Assembly: GCF_029624655.1 (NCBI RefSeq) | Contig: NZ_JARRSA010000022.1 | Location: 1-59,731 of the forward strand | Reading direction: 5' to 3' | Source: Roseicyclus salinarum | GTDB taxonomy: Bacteria > Pseudomonadota > Alphaproteobacteria > Rhodobacterales > Rhodobacteraceae | DNA length: 59,731 nucleotides | In this document: positions 1 through 8,169 of the stretch, one piece after another | Numbering within the stretch: position 1 is the stretch's first letter | Layout of the letters: each line of letters begins with the position of its first letter | Translations under genes and position numbers: made by a program | The notes under the pieces: model-generated | Database searches by the model: none | What the model saw: only the letters and a program-made list of their open reading frames with translations | Told to the model about the DNA's origin: nothing

Positions 1-17
1 AGGGGGCTGCGCCCCCT
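1..17 (-). terminator. Probable terminator hairpin after the FAH hydrolase gene
   Basis: A perfect 7-bp GC-rich stem (AGGGGGC / GCCCCCT) with a 3-nt loop lies about 57 nt past the stop codon of the minus-strand hydrolase gene. The window ends immediately after it, so a following T tract cannot be seen. The stretch 18-73 holds no gene that I can support. Confidence 0.45.
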
Positions 18-73
18 CGCGCTCCCCCCTTGCGTATTTGGGGAAAGATGAAGCCGAGGCCGGGCGGATGCGA

Positions 74-922
74 TCAGGCGTTCCAGGCGATGGCGGTCTG
101 GGTCTGTTCGCCGAGGCCCTCGATGCCGAGGCGCACGGTCTGGCCCGCGCGCAGGTAGGTCTGCGGCTTCTGGCCCATGCCGACGCCGGGCGGCGTGCCC
201 GTGGAGATGATGTCGCCGGGCTGAAGGCTCATGAACTGGCTGACGTAGTGGACGCGGTGGCGCACGCCGTAGACCATCGTCCGGGTCGAGCCGTCCTGGT
301 AGCGGTGGCCGTCGACCTCGAGCCACATGGCGAGGTCCTGCGGGTCGGCAACTTCGTCTTGCGTCACGAGCCAGGGGCCGATGGGGCCGAAGGTATCGGC
401 GGATTTTCCCTTGATCCACTGGCCGGATCGCTCGTTCTGGGAGGCGCGTTCGGAATAATCGTTGATCACGCAGTAGCCCGCGACGTGGTCCATCGCGTCG
501 GCCTCGTCGACATAGGAGGCGGTCCGGCCGATGACGACGCCGAGCTCGACCTCCCAGTCGGTCTTTTCCGAGCCGCGCGGGATGCGCACGGGGTCGTTCG
601 GCCCGCAGATCGCGGAGGTGGCCTTGGCGAAGATCACCGGCTCGGGCGGGACCTCCATGCCGCTTTCGGCGGCGTGGTCGGCGTAGTTGAGGCCGACGCA
701 GATGAACTTGCCCACGGCGCCGACGCAGGGGCCGAGGCGGGGCTCGCCCTCGACCACGGGCAGCGTCGCGGGGTCGAGGGCCGCGAGCCGTGCGAGCCCC
801 TCGGGCGTGAGCGTGTCGCCCGCGATGTCGGCCACCGCGCCCGAGAGGTCGCGGATGCGGCCCTCGGCGTCGAACAGTCCCGGCTTTTCCGAGCCCGGAG
901 GCCCGTGGCGCAAGAGTTTCAT
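74..922 (-). CDS. FAH-family hydrolase, likely 2,4-diketo-3-deoxy-L-fuconate hydrolase
   Basis: A 282-residue fumarylacetoacetate-hydrolase-fold protein, the usual length for the bacterial family. The acidic metal ligands are visible as E124 and E126 in WEVELGVVIGR and D155 in VINDYSER. The glycine-rich STGTPPGVGMG loop is near residue 241. It sits 27 nt downstream of an SDR and near a fuconolactonase homologue and an aldose dehydrogenase. In the oxidative L-fucose pathway this family cleaves 2,4-diketo-3-deoxy-fuconate to pyruvate and lactate. The family assignment is firm; the substrate is inferred from context, and related enzymes are often mislabelled ureidoglycolate lyase. Cytoplasmic, no signal peptide. 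Confidence 0.85.
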   Translation of the reverse strand: MKLLRHGPPGSEKPGLFDAEGRIRDLSGAVADIAGDTLTPEGLARLAALDPATLPVVEGEPRLGPCVGAVGKFICVGLNYADHAAESGMEVPPEPVIFAKATSAICGPNDPVRIPRGSEKTDWEVELGVVIGRTASYVDEADAMDHVAGYCVINDYSERASQNERSGQWIKGKSADTFGPIGPWLVTQDEVADPQDLAMWLEVDGHRYQDGSTRTMVYGVRHRVHYVSQFMSLQPGDIISTGTPPGVGMGQKPQTYLRAGQTVRLGIEGLGEQTQTAIAWNA

Positions 923-949
923 GTCCCTGTTTCCCGTCGCTTGGTTCGG

Positions 950-1696
950 TCAGACGTTGGACCAGCCGCCGTCGATCACGACGGCCTGCCCGGTCATGAA
1001 GGCGCTTTCGTCGCTGCCGAGGTAGACGGCGAGATGCGCGATTTCTTCGGAGGTGGCGATGCGGCCCATCGGCTGGCGCGCGATGAAGTCGGCGCGCGCC
1101 TTGTCCACGTCGCCGATGGCCTCGCCCTGCGCGCGGACCCGCGCGTGCCACGAGGGGCTTTCGACGGTGCCCGGGCAGATCGCGTTGGCGCGGATGCCCT
1201 GCGTGACGAAATCGGCGGCGACGGACTTGGTCATGGCGATCACCGCGGCCTTGGTGGCGCCGTAGACGAAGCGGTTGGGGGCGGCGATGATCGAGGAGAC
1301 GGCGGAGGCCATGTTGACGACGGTTCCGCCGCCCGCGCCGATCATGGCCGGAAGGAAGGCACGGGTCATGCGATACAGGCCGCGCACGTTGAGATCGAGC
1401 GAGAACTCGAACGCGTCGGGGTCGCAATCGAGGATCGTCCCGTGGTGGACGTGGCCCGCGCAGTTGAACAGGATGCCGATGGCGCCGGTTTCGGCGGCGA
1501 AGGCCGCGACGGCGTCGGCGTCGGTCACGTCGAGGCGGTGCGTCCGGGCGCCCGCGGCGGCGAGCGGGGCGAGGCTGTCGCCGTCGATGTCGGTCGCTAT
1601 CACCTCGGCGCCCTCGGCGATGTAGGCCAGGGCCGTGGCCTGGCCGATCCCGGCGCCGGCCGCCGTGATGACGGCGCGTTTGCCCTTCAGTCGCAT
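950..1696 (-). CDS. SDR oxidoreductase, likely 2-keto-3-deoxy-L-fuconate dehydrogenase
   Basis: A 248-residue classical short-chain dehydrogenase. The nucleotide-binding TAAGAGIG motif spans residues 11-18 and the NCAG motif begins at 78. The catalytic Ser is near 131-134, with Tyr145 and Lys149 in YGATK. An aspartate at the end of beta-2 (IATDIDG) suggests NAD rather than NADP. It is the first gene of a two-gene minus-strand operon with the FAH hydrolase and is divergent from the gntR-type regulator, with a palindromic operator between them. The predicted role is oxidation of the 2-keto-3-deoxy sugar acid before hydrolysis; the exact substrate is inference. Confidence 0.82.
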   Translation of the reverse strand: MRLKGKRAVITAAGAGIGQATALAYIAEGAEVIATDIDGDSLAPLAAAGARTHRLDVTDADAVAAFAAETGAIGILFNCAGHVHHGTILDCDPDAFEFSLDLNVRGLYRMTRAFLPAMIGAGGGTVVNMASAVSSIIAAPNRFVYGATKAAVIAMTKSVAADFVTQGIRANAICPGTVESPSWHARVRAQGEAIGDVDKARADFIARQPMGRIATSEEIAHLAVYLGSDESAFMTGQAVVIDGGWSNV

Positions 1697-1748
1697 CGAT
1701 CCCTCCGATCGGGCCGCGAGGCGGGCTTGCCGCCCCCACCGGCCTTGG

Positions 1749-1767
1749 CTAACATGCTAGAATGTTA
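1749..1767. promoter_or_regulatory. Operator 1 of the sugar island (GntR/FCD site)
   Basis: The sequence contains CTAACATGCTAGAATG followed by TTA. This forms the inverted repeat TAACAT-N6-ATGTTA at 1750-1767. The first 16 bases recur almost unchanged at 6218 and 14207, each time between divergent genes of this island. The site overlaps the ATG used here for the regulator gene, which would suit autorepression. Confidence 0.75.
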
Positions 1768-2511
1768 TCTGGCGTCACAAGCGGACCGCAACCCGAAAAC
1801 GGACCCGATGCCGGGGCCGGTGCGTCGCGCCTGGCGCCGCTGGAGGCCTACGAGGGCTCGTTGGCCACGCGCGTCTACCAGAGCCTGAAGGACGCGATCC
1901 TGTCGCTTGCCTATCAGCCGGGCGAGATCCTGCGGAAGGGCGAGATCTGCGAGCATCTCGGCATCTCGCGCAGCCCCGTGTCGGAGGCGGTGACGCGGCT
2001 GGCGGCGGAGGGCCTTGTCGACGTGGTGCCGCAGGCCGGGACCTTCGTGGCGCGGTTCTCGATGTCGGAGATCCGCGAGGGGGCGTTCCTGCGCGAGGCG
2101 CTGGAGGTGGCCGCGATCGAGCAGGTCGCGGACGGCCTCACCGAGGAGCAGCTGGTGGCGCTGCGCCGGAGCCTGCGCATCCAGGAGGCGCTGGTGGAGG
2201 ATGACGACGTCGCGGGCTTCTACAAGCTCGACGCCGAGATGCACGAGCTGATGCTGTCCTTCACCGGCTACCGGCGGCTGGCGCAGATCGCCGAGACGAG
2301 CTGGCTTCAGGTGAACCGCGCGCGGCGGCTGGTCCTGCCCAACCGGCGCCGGATCGCGGAGACGCTCGAGGAGCACCGCGCGATCGTGGATGCGCTGGAG
2401 GCGCGCGACCCGGAGGCCGCGCGGACCGCCACCCGCACGCATCTGCGCCAGCTGCTTCGCTACCTCGAGCCGCTGGAGCGCGAGCATCCGGAACTGTTCC
2501 AGCGCAAATGA
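1762..2511 (+). CDS. GntR-family (FadR/FCD) transcriptional regulator of the sugar island
   Basis: A 249-residue regulator with an N-terminal winged helix-turn-helix (GEICEHLGISRSPVSEAV, roughly residues 60-77) and an all-helical FCD ligand domain. Metal-type histidines are seen in AEMHELM, EEHRAIV and RTHLRQ. The first 33 residues are low-complexity and the ATG lies inside the palindromic operator. A TTG at 1861, preceded by GAGGG, would give a 216-residue protein starting MATRVYQ and may be the true start. The gene overlaps the next gene by ATGA. Its likely operators are at 1749, 6218 and 14207; the effector is probably a sugar or sugar acid of the pathway (inference). Confidence 0.85.
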   Translation: MLSGVTSGPQPENGPDAGAGASRLAPLEAYEGSLATRVYQSLKDAILSLAYQPGEILRKGEICEHLGISRSPVSEAVTRLAAEGLVDVVPQAGTFVARFSMSEIREGAFLREALEVAAIEQVADGLTEEQLVALRRSLRIQEALVEDDDVAGFYKLDAEMHELMLSFTGYRRLAQIAETSWLQVNRARRLVLPNRRRIAETLEEHRAIVDALEARDPEAARTATRTHLRQLLRYLEPLEREHPELFQRK

Positions 2512-3473
2512 GCCGTCCGAACCGTCCCCGCTACGCCGCCCGCCTCAACGCCTTCAGGCGCAAGGGGGAGACGGTGATCGACATGATCGGGCGGGCGGCC
2601 GAGGTGGGCGGGCTGGACGCGGCCGACCTGAACTATCCCGACCATTTCGCCGATCACCGCGCGGGCGAGGTCGCGGCGCGGCTGGCCGATGCGGGCATGG
2701 CGGTGAACGGGCTCGCGATGCGCTACTACACCGATCCGGGCTTCCGGCTGGGGGCGTTCACCCATCCCGACCGCGCGGTTCGGCGCAAGGCCATCGACCA
2801 GACCAGGGACGGCATCGACACCGCGCTGTCCATGGGCGCGCGGCTGATGACGCTGTGGATGGGGCAGGACGGGTTCGATTACGCCTTCCAGATGGACTAC
2901 GCGCGGGCCTGGGACGATACCATGGCCGCGCTCGAGGAGGTCTGCGCCCACGCGCCCGAGTGCGGCATCGCGCTGGAATACAAGCCCAACGAGCCGCGCG
3001 CCTTCGCGCTGATGCCGGACGTGGGAACGACGCTTCTGGCCTGCCGCGAGGTGGGGCGCGAGAACCTCGGTGTGACGCTCGATTTCGCGCATGTGCTTTA
3101 CGCCGACGAGATGCCCGCGCATTCGGCCTACCTCGTGTCGCGGCATTCGCGGCTGATGGGCCTGCACCTGAACGACGGATACGCCAAGCGCGACGACGGG
3201 CTGATGGCGGGCTCGGTGCACCCGGTACAGACGGTCGAGCTGCTGGTCGAGGTCGCGCGGCAGGGCTACGACGGGGTGATCTACTTCGACACCTTTCCCG
3301 ACATGGGCGGTCTGGATCCCGTGGCCGAGGCGCGGGCCTCGATCGCGATGACCGAGCGGCTGAAGGTGCTGGCGGGCGAGCTTTACGCCAGCGAGGCGCT
3401 TGCGGCGGCCATCGCGCGGCAGGACGCGGCGGCCTCGTCGCGGATCGTGGCCGCGGCGCTTTACGGGGCCTAG
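2508..3473 (+). CDS. Xylose-isomerase-like TIM-barrel sugar isomerase/epimerase
   Basis: A 321-residue AP-endonuclease-2/xylose-isomerase-like barrel protein. Putative metal ligands are E in ALEYKPNEP, D in LDFAH, and residues in HLNDGY and YFDTFPD. The gene starts inside the stop codon of the regulator (ATGA overlap), so the two are translationally coupled. A PfkB kinase follows 6 nt later. The pairing suggests isomerisation of a free sugar before phosphorylation. I do not recognise the precise substrate; an L-rhamnose/L-fucose-type isomerase or a tagatose-type epimerase is possible. Confidence 0.75.
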   Translation: MSRPNRPRYAARLNAFRRKGETVIDMIGRAAEVGGLDAADLNYPDHFADHRAGEVAARLADAGMAVNGLAMRYYTDPGFRLGAFTHPDRAVRRKAIDQTRDGIDTALSMGARLMTLWMGQDGFDYAFQMDYARAWDDTMAALEEVCAHAPECGIALEYKPNEPRAFALMPDVGTTLLACREVGRENLGVTLDFAHVLYADEMPAHSAYLVSRHSRLMGLHLNDGYAKRDDGLMAGSVHPVQTVELLVEVARQGYDGVIYFDTFPDMGGLDPVAEARASIAMTERLKVLAGELYASEALAAAIARQDAAASSRIVAAALYGA

Positions 3474-3479
3474 GGGCGG

Positions 3480-4325
3480 ATGTCCGGCCTTCTGGTGGTG
3501 GGCGCGCTGCACTGGGACGTGGTGGTGCGCGCGCCGCGCCTGCCGCGCGTGGACGAGACGCTCAAGGGGCAGGCGGTCGATTACAGGTTCGGCGGCAAGG
3601 GCGGCAACCAGGCGCTGGCGGCGGCGCGCGCGGGCGCGCGGACGGCCTTCGCGGGGCGCGTCGGCGCGGACGACCCGGGGCGTCGGATGCGGGCCGCGCT
3701 TGTCGCGGCGGGCGTCGATGTCGCGGGCCTGCAGGAGGGGCGGGGCGCGTCGGGCATGAGCGTGGCGATCACCCGCGGCGACGGCGCCTACGGCGCGGTG
3801 ATCGTGTCGGGCGAGAACCTTGCGATCGACGCCGCGGCGCTGATGGTGCCCAAGGGGTGCCGGATGGTCCTTGCGCAGAACGAGATCGCCGCCGCGACGC
3901 TTGGCCTTCTGCCGGGGTTGGCGCAGGCGGCGGGCGCGGAATTCTGGCTGAACGCGGCGCCGGCTGACGATCTGCCCGAGGGCCTTCTGCGGCAGGTGGA
4001 CGGGTTGATCGTGAACCGGCTGGAGGCGGGCGACCTGCTGGGCTCGGCGGCCCTTTCGCCGGGGGAGATGGTCGAGGGGCTGTCGGCGATGGCGACGCGC
4101 GCGACGGTGATCGTGACGCTGGGCGAGGAGGGCGTGGCCCATGCCGTGCCGGGCGGCGATCCGGTGATCGCGCCGGCGCGGCGGGTCGAGGTGCGCTCGA
4201 CCCATGGCGCGGGCGACATGTTCGCGGGCAGCCTTGCCGCGGCGATCCTGCGGGGCGACGATGTCGGCGCGGCGGTCGCCTTCGCGCAGGAAAGGGCGGC
4301 GGCGCTGATCTCGAGCCGCCGCTGA
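3480..4325 (+). CDS. PfkB-family (ribokinase-like) sugar kinase
   Basis: A 281-residue PfkB kinase, somewhat shorter than typical RbsK. The N-terminal GGKGGNQA substrate/lid motif is near residue 39. The C-terminal THGAGDMFAG motif near 240 carries the catalytic aspartate. It ends the gntR-isomerase-kinase operon and converges on the amidohydrolase with 7 nt between the stops. It is one of two PfkB kinases in the island (the other at 15883). The likely role is phosphorylation of the isomerase product; the substrate is unknown. Confidence 0.78.
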   Translation: MSGLLVVGALHWDVVVRAPRLPRVDETLKGQAVDYRFGGKGGNQALAAARAGARTAFAGRVGADDPGRRMRAALVAAGVDVAGLQEGRGASGMSVAITRGDGAYGAVIVSGENLAIDAAALMVPKGCRMVLAQNEIAAATLGLLPGLAQAAGAEFWLNAAPADDLPEGLLRQVDGLIVNRLEAGDLLGSAALSPGEMVEGLSAMATRATVIVTLGEEGVAHAVPGGDPVIAPARRVEVRSTHGAGDMFAGSLAAAILRGDDVGAAVAFAQERAAALISSRR

Positions 4326-4332
4326 GACGCGC

Positions 4333-5166
4333 CTAGATCCGGTAGAACCGCGCCGCCGTGCCGCCGAACACGGCCTCCTTCGCCGATGGCGACAGGTGAT
4401 CGGTCAGCGCCTTGGCCGCCTCGCGCCAGTCGTCGTAGCTGGCCTCGAGCTGGCAGACCGGCCAGTCCGAGCCCCACATCACCCGGTCCGGGCCGAAGAC
4501 GTCGAGGACGTGGCGGGCGTAGGGTTCCAGTCTGTCCAGCGTCCAGCCGTCGCTTTCGGTGACGATGCCCGACAGCTTGCAGCAGGCGTTCGTGTCCTCG
4601 GCGATGGCGCGCATCCCGTCGGCCCAATGCGCGAAGCTTTCGACCGAGTGGGACCTGATCTGGGGCTTCATGCAATGGTCGATCACCACCCGCATCTCGC
4701 GGTGATGGGTGAGGATCTTGTAGAAGTTTTCGAGATGCCGCGGAAAGCCGAGCGCATCGAAGGTCAGGTCGAGGTCGATCAGCGCCTCGTAGGCCCATGC
4801 GATGTCGTCGCGCAGCATCCAGTCGTCGTCCGCGATGTCCTGTATCATGGGCCGGACGCCGGAGAACCTGGGATGCTCGGCCAGCCGTTCCAGATGCGCG
4901 CGGTCCGACGGTTTCTCGAAGTCGATCCAGCCCACGACGGCCGCGACCGACGGCGTCGCGTCGGCGATGCCGAGCATGTATTCCGTCTCGAAGACGGTGG
5001 CGGCGGCCTGCACCAGAACGGTGCGCGAGATGCCGTGGCGGTCGAGCATGGGGGCGAGGTCGGCCGGATGGTAGGGCCGCGCGAGCGTGGCGTCGTCCAT
5101 GGGCATCCAGTCGTAGTCGCCCCGCCGCGGGTGCCAGTAGTGCTGGTGCGCGTCGATCATGTCCAT
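4333..5166 (-). CDS. Amidohydrolase, L-fuconolactonase/L-rhamnonolactonase-like
   Basis: A 277-residue COG3618-type metal-dependent amidohydrolase. The N-terminal HxH motif is in DAHQHYWHP (H7, H9). Further barrel ligands are VIDHCMKP, CKLSGI and the terminal WGSDWPVC. These features fit sugar-acid lactonases such as L-fucono-1,5-lactonase. The gene lies 3 nt downstream of an aldo/keto reductase and is presumably co-transcribed with it, giving consecutive steps (aldose to lactone to acid). Family confidence is high; lactone identity is inferred from neighbours. Confidence 0.82.
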   Translation of the reverse strand: MDMIDAHQHYWHPRRGDYDWMPMDDATLARPYHPADLAPMLDRHGISRTVLVQAAATVFETEYMLGIADATPSVAAVVGWIDFEKPSDRAHLERLAEHPRFSGVRPMIQDIADDDWMLRDDIAWAYEALIDLDLTFDALGFPRHLENFYKILTHHREMRVVIDHCMKPQIRSHSVESFAHWADGMRAIAEDTNACCKLSGIVTESDGWTLDRLEPYARHVLDVFGPDRVMWGSDWPVCQLEASYDDWREAAKALTDHLSPSAKEAVFGGTAARFYRI

Positions 5167-5169
5167 CTC

Positions 5170-6201
5170 TCAGTCCTCTGTCGGCGCGTCGTCGCGCATG
5201 AGTCCCTCGGCCTTCAGGTCGGCCCAGAGAGCGGACGGGATCGCGGCCCCGGCCGCCCGAAGGTTGCTGTCCATCTCGGCCACGCCCTGCCCGCCGGGGA
5301 TGACCGACACGACGCAAGGATGGCGCAGCGGGAACTGGAAGGCCGCGTCCACCAGCCGCACGCCGTGCGCGCCGCAAACCGCCTCGATGCGGGCGGCGCG
5401 GTCGAGGATCCCGGGCGGCGCGGGGTCGTAGTTGTAGAACGCGCCGGGCCGGGGTCCGGTGGCGAGGATGCCGGAATTGTAGGGCCCGCCGATGACGACG
5501 CCGATGCCGCGCGCCTCGCAGAGCGGGAGGAAGCTTTCGAGGGCGTCCTGTTCCAGCAGGGTGTAGCGTCCGGCAAGAAGGAAGAGGTCGAAATCGCCGC
5601 GCTCGGCCAGCCACTGACACGGCTGCCATTCGTTCAGCCCCGCGCCGAAGGCCCTGATCGTGCCTTCCTCGCGCAGCCGCAGAAGCGCCCTGTAGCCGCC
5701 CTCCATGAACTCGGCCAGCCGCGCGTCCAGCGCCGCCTGCGAGCCGTGGTTGAAGACGTCGAGATCGTGGGCGTAGAGGATGTCGATCCGGTCGACGCCA
5801 AGCCGCTCGAGGCTGAACTCGACCGAGCGCAGGACGCCGTCGTGGCCGTAGTCGTAGACTTCCTGCCGGGCGGGCACGTCGAACCACTTGCCGACGCCGT
5901 CGCGGTCCTCGGGCGCGCAGGCCCGCAGGAGCCGGCCCACCTTGGTCGACAGGACGTAGCCGTCGCGCGGCTTGCCGCGCAGGAACCGGTTCAGCCGCGT
6001 CTCGCCGAGGCCGAGGCCGTAAAGCGGCGCGGTGTCGTAGTAGCGGATGCCCGCATCCCACGCCCGGTCGAGGATCGCCTGCGCCTCGTCGTCCGGTATC
6101 GCCCTGTAGAGATTGGCGAGCGGCGCGGTGCCGAAGCCGAGCCGCGTGAAGGTCAGCCCGCCGTTTCCCAAGCGGTCCCAATGCCTTGTCTCTTGCGCCA
6201 T
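5170..6201 (-). CDS. Aldo/keto reductase, likely L-fucose-type aldose 1-dehydrogenase
   Basis: A 343-residue aldo/keto reductase with the catalytic tetrad visible: Asp and Tyr in YYDTAPLYGLG, Lys in LSTKVGR, His in LYAHDLD. The C-terminal SVIPGGQG loop binds the cofactor phosphate/adenine. This length and motif pattern match D-threo-aldose/L-fucose 1-dehydrogenases. It heads a two-gene operon with the lactonase and is divergent from btpA across an operator copy at 6218. Expected reaction: aldopyranose plus NAD(P) to aldonolactone. Confidence 0.82.
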   Translation of the reverse strand: MAQETRHWDRLGNGGLTFTRLGFGTAPLANLYRAIPDDEAQAILDRAWDAGIRYYDTAPLYGLGLGETRLNRFLRGKPRDGYVLSTKVGRLLRACAPEDRDGVGKWFDVPARQEVYDYGHDGVLRSVEFSLERLGVDRIDILYAHDLDVFNHGSQAALDARLAEFMEGGYRALLRLREEGTIRAFGAGLNEWQPCQWLAERGDFDLFLLAGRYTLLEQDALESFLPLCEARGIGVVIGGPYNSGILATGPRPGAFYNYDPAPPGILDRAARIEAVCGAHGVRLVDAAFQFPLRHPCVVSVIPGGQGVAEMDSNLRAAGAAIPSALWADLKAEGLMRDDAPTED

Positions 6202-6217
6202 GCAGCCCCTCCGTCAA

Positions 6218-6233
6218 CTGACATGCTAGAATA
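6218..6233. promoter_or_regulatory. Operator 2 of the sugar island
   Basis: CTGACATGCTAGAATA lies in the 88-bp divergent region between the aldo/keto reductase and btpA. It matches 14 of 16 bases of the copy at 1749. One mismatch weakens the inner dyad, so this may be a lower-affinity site. Confidence 0.7.
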
Positions 6234-6289
6234 AAACGCGGTGGACTGCACCTGTTTCTTGCGCCAGCATGGACGCGAGGAGAGGGATC

Positions 6290-7102
6290 ATGGACCGTTT
6301 CAAGCATACGTTCGGCACGTCGAAGCCGGTGATCGCGATGGTGCATCTCGGCGCCCTGCCGGGAAGCCCGCTGCACGATGCGCAGGCCGGCGTGGCCGGC
6401 ATCGTCGAGGCCGCCGCCCGCGACCTCGACGCGTTGATGGCCGCGGGCGTCGACGCGGTGATGTTCGGCAACGAGAACGACCGCCCCTACGAGCTGGAGG
6501 TGGACGCGGCCTCGACCGCGACGATGGCCTACGTCATCGGCCAGCTGCGCGGGCGCATCGCCGTTCCGTTCGGCGTGAACGTGCTGTGGGACCAGATGGC
6601 GACAGTCGCACTGGCGGCGGCGACCGGCGCCGCGTTCTGCCGCGAGATCTTCACCGGGCTCTATGCCTCGGACATGGGGCTTTGGGCGCCCGACGCGGGC
6701 CGGGCCATGCGCTACCGCGACCGGCTGGGGCGGCGGGACATGCTCATGCTCTACAACGTGTCGGCAGAGTTCGCGGATTCGATCGACCGCAGGCCGCTGG
6801 CCGACCGCGCGCGCTCGGCGGTGTTCTCGTCGATCCCCGACGCGGTGCTGGTGTCGGGCGCGATCACCGGCGAGGCCGCGCGGATGGAAGACCTGGAGGC
6901 GGTCAAGGCCGTGCTGCCCGGCACGGCGGTCCTGGCCAATACCGGCGTGAAGCACGAGACGGTGGCCGAGGTCTTCCGCATCGCCGACGGCTGCGTGGTT
7001 GGGTCCTCGCTGAAGGTGGACGGGCAGACCTGGAACGCCGTCGATCCCGAGCGCGCCGCCGACTTCATGGCGCGCGTCCGCGCCGCGCGGGGCGGCGCAT
7101 GA
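6290..7102 (+). CDS. BtpA/SgcQ-family TIM-barrel protein
   Basis: A protein of the BtpA family (COG0434), 270 residues from the chosen ATG at 6290. That ATG is preceded by GAGGAGAGGG; an in-frame ATG at 6269 has no such site. Family hallmarks are the start KPVIAMVHLGALPGSP, the VMFGNEND segment, PFGVNVLWD, and the C-terminal VLANTGVKHETV and GSSLKVDG. The family covers cyanobacterial BtpA (photosystem I biogenesis) and enterobacterial SgcQ, but no reaction is established that I know of. It overlaps the next gene by ATGA, opening a tight four-gene operon. Confidence 0.85.
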   Translation: MDRFKHTFGTSKPVIAMVHLGALPGSPLHDAQAGVAGIVEAAARDLDALMAAGVDAVMFGNENDRPYELEVDAASTATMAYVIGQLRGRIAVPFGVNVLWDQMATVALAAATGAAFCREIFTGLYASDMGLWAPDAGRAMRYRDRLGRRDMLMLYNVSAEFADSIDRRPLADRARSAVFSSIPDAVLVSGAITGEAARMEDLEAVKAVLPGTAVLANTGVKHETVAEVFRIADGCVVGSSLKVDGQTWNAVDPERAADFMARVRAARGGA

Positions 7103-8169
7103 GCCGCATCGCCGACGACCTCAAGGCGCTGATGCTGGTGCCGGGCGTCGCCGGCCACGAGGAGCGGGTGCGCGCCGCGCTCCGCGAGCTGCTGCCGGTG
7201 GAGGCGCGGACCGACGCGCTGGGCAACCTGATCGCGAGCATTCCGGGCGAGGGGCCGCCCGTCATGCTGTTCACGCACATGGACCAGCTCGGCCTGATCG
7301 TGCGCAAGGTCGAGACGGACGGCCTGATCCGGGTGCACCGGCTCGGCGGCATTCCCGAACGCGCGCTGCCCTGCCAGGAGATGATCCTGTGCGCGCGCGG
7401 CGGCGACATCCCGGCCATCGTCGGCATGAAAAGCCATCACGCGACCCAGCCCGACGAGAAATACAAGGTGCTTCCGGCCACCGACCTCTACCTCGACGCC
7501 GGGTTCTCCTCGAAGGCCGAGGCGGAGGCGGCCGGCGTCGTGATCGGAACGCCCGTGGCCTACAGGCCGCAGGCCGTCGAGCTTGCCGGGGGGCGTATCG
7601 CCGGGACCAGCGTGGACGACCGTGCCGGCTGCGCCGTTCTTGTAGACGTTTGCCGCTGGTTGGCGGAGCGCGAGGTCGGGCCGCCCGTCCACGTCGTCTT
7701 CGCCACGCAGGAGGAGTTCAACCTGCGCGGCGCGCAGGTGGCCGCGCAGGCGCTTCGGCCCGCCATCGCCATTCAGGTCGACCTGATGATGGCGACCGAC
7801 ACGCCCGACATGGCCCATCTCGGCGAGATGCGGATGGGCGGTGGGCCGGGCATCAGCCTCTACAGTTTCCACGGGCGCGGCACGCTGAACGGCGTCCTGC
7901 CGCATCCCGCGCTGGTCGATCTGTTCGAAGGGGCGGCGGCGGCGGAAGGGATGGCCCTGCAACGCTCGGCCCAGATCGGCGTGCTGACGGACAACTCCTA
8001 TGTCCAGCTGGTGGGCGAGGGCGTGGCCGCGATCGACGTGGGGTTCCCCATGCGCTACAGCCACGGGCCGCGCGAGATGGTGCAGGTCTCAGACCTCGAG
8101 GATCTCTCGCGGCTGATCCTTGCCGCGCTGTCGCGGATCGGACCCGGCTTCCGGACGGAGCGCGGGTGA
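7099..8169 (+). CDS. M42-family metallo-aminopeptidase homologue (SgcX/FrvX-like)
   Basis: A 356-residue M42 protein with all dinuclear-zinc ligands in place: H and D region in FTHMDQLG, bridging D in GTSVDDRAG, the catalytic EE pair in FATQEEFNLRG, D in IQVDLMMATD and H in MRYSHGPREM. The family includes tetrahedral aminopeptidases and members placed in sugar operons (FrvX, SgcX) whose substrates are unresolved. Translation is coupled to btpA (ATGA) and to the kinase (stop/start TGATG). Context argues for a sugar conjugate or glycosyl-amide substrate rather than bulk peptide turnover; this is inference. Confidence 0.85.
   Translation: MSRIADDLKALMLVPGVAGHEERVRAALRELLPVEARTDALGNLIASIPGEGPPVMLFTHMDQLGLIVRKVETDGLIRVHRLGGIPERALPCQEMILCARGGDIPAIVGMKSHHATQPDEKYKVLPATDLYLDAGFSSKAEAEAAGVVIGTPVAYRPQAVELAGGRIAGTSVDDRAGCAVLVDVCRWLAEREVGPPVHVVFATQEEFNLRGAQVAAQALRPAIAIQVDLMMATDTPDMAHLGEMRMGGGPGISLYSFHGRGTLNGVLPHPALVDLFEGAAAAEGMALQRSAQIGVLTDNSYVQLVGEGVAAIDVGFPMRYSHGPREMVQVSDLEDLSRLILAALSRIGPGFRTERG

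Noticed and set aside
34-60. TATTTGGGGAAAGATGAAG as a dispersed intergenic element
   Set aside because: I recall similar stretches in Rhodobacteraceae spacers, but only one copy is seen here, so nothing can be supported from this window.
3788-6955. Very long minus-strand open frame of over 1000 codons, and similar long antisense frames across the window
   Set aside because: They are shadows produced by high third-position GC. They lack family motifs, are Arg/Pro/Ala-rich, and overlap well-supported genes.
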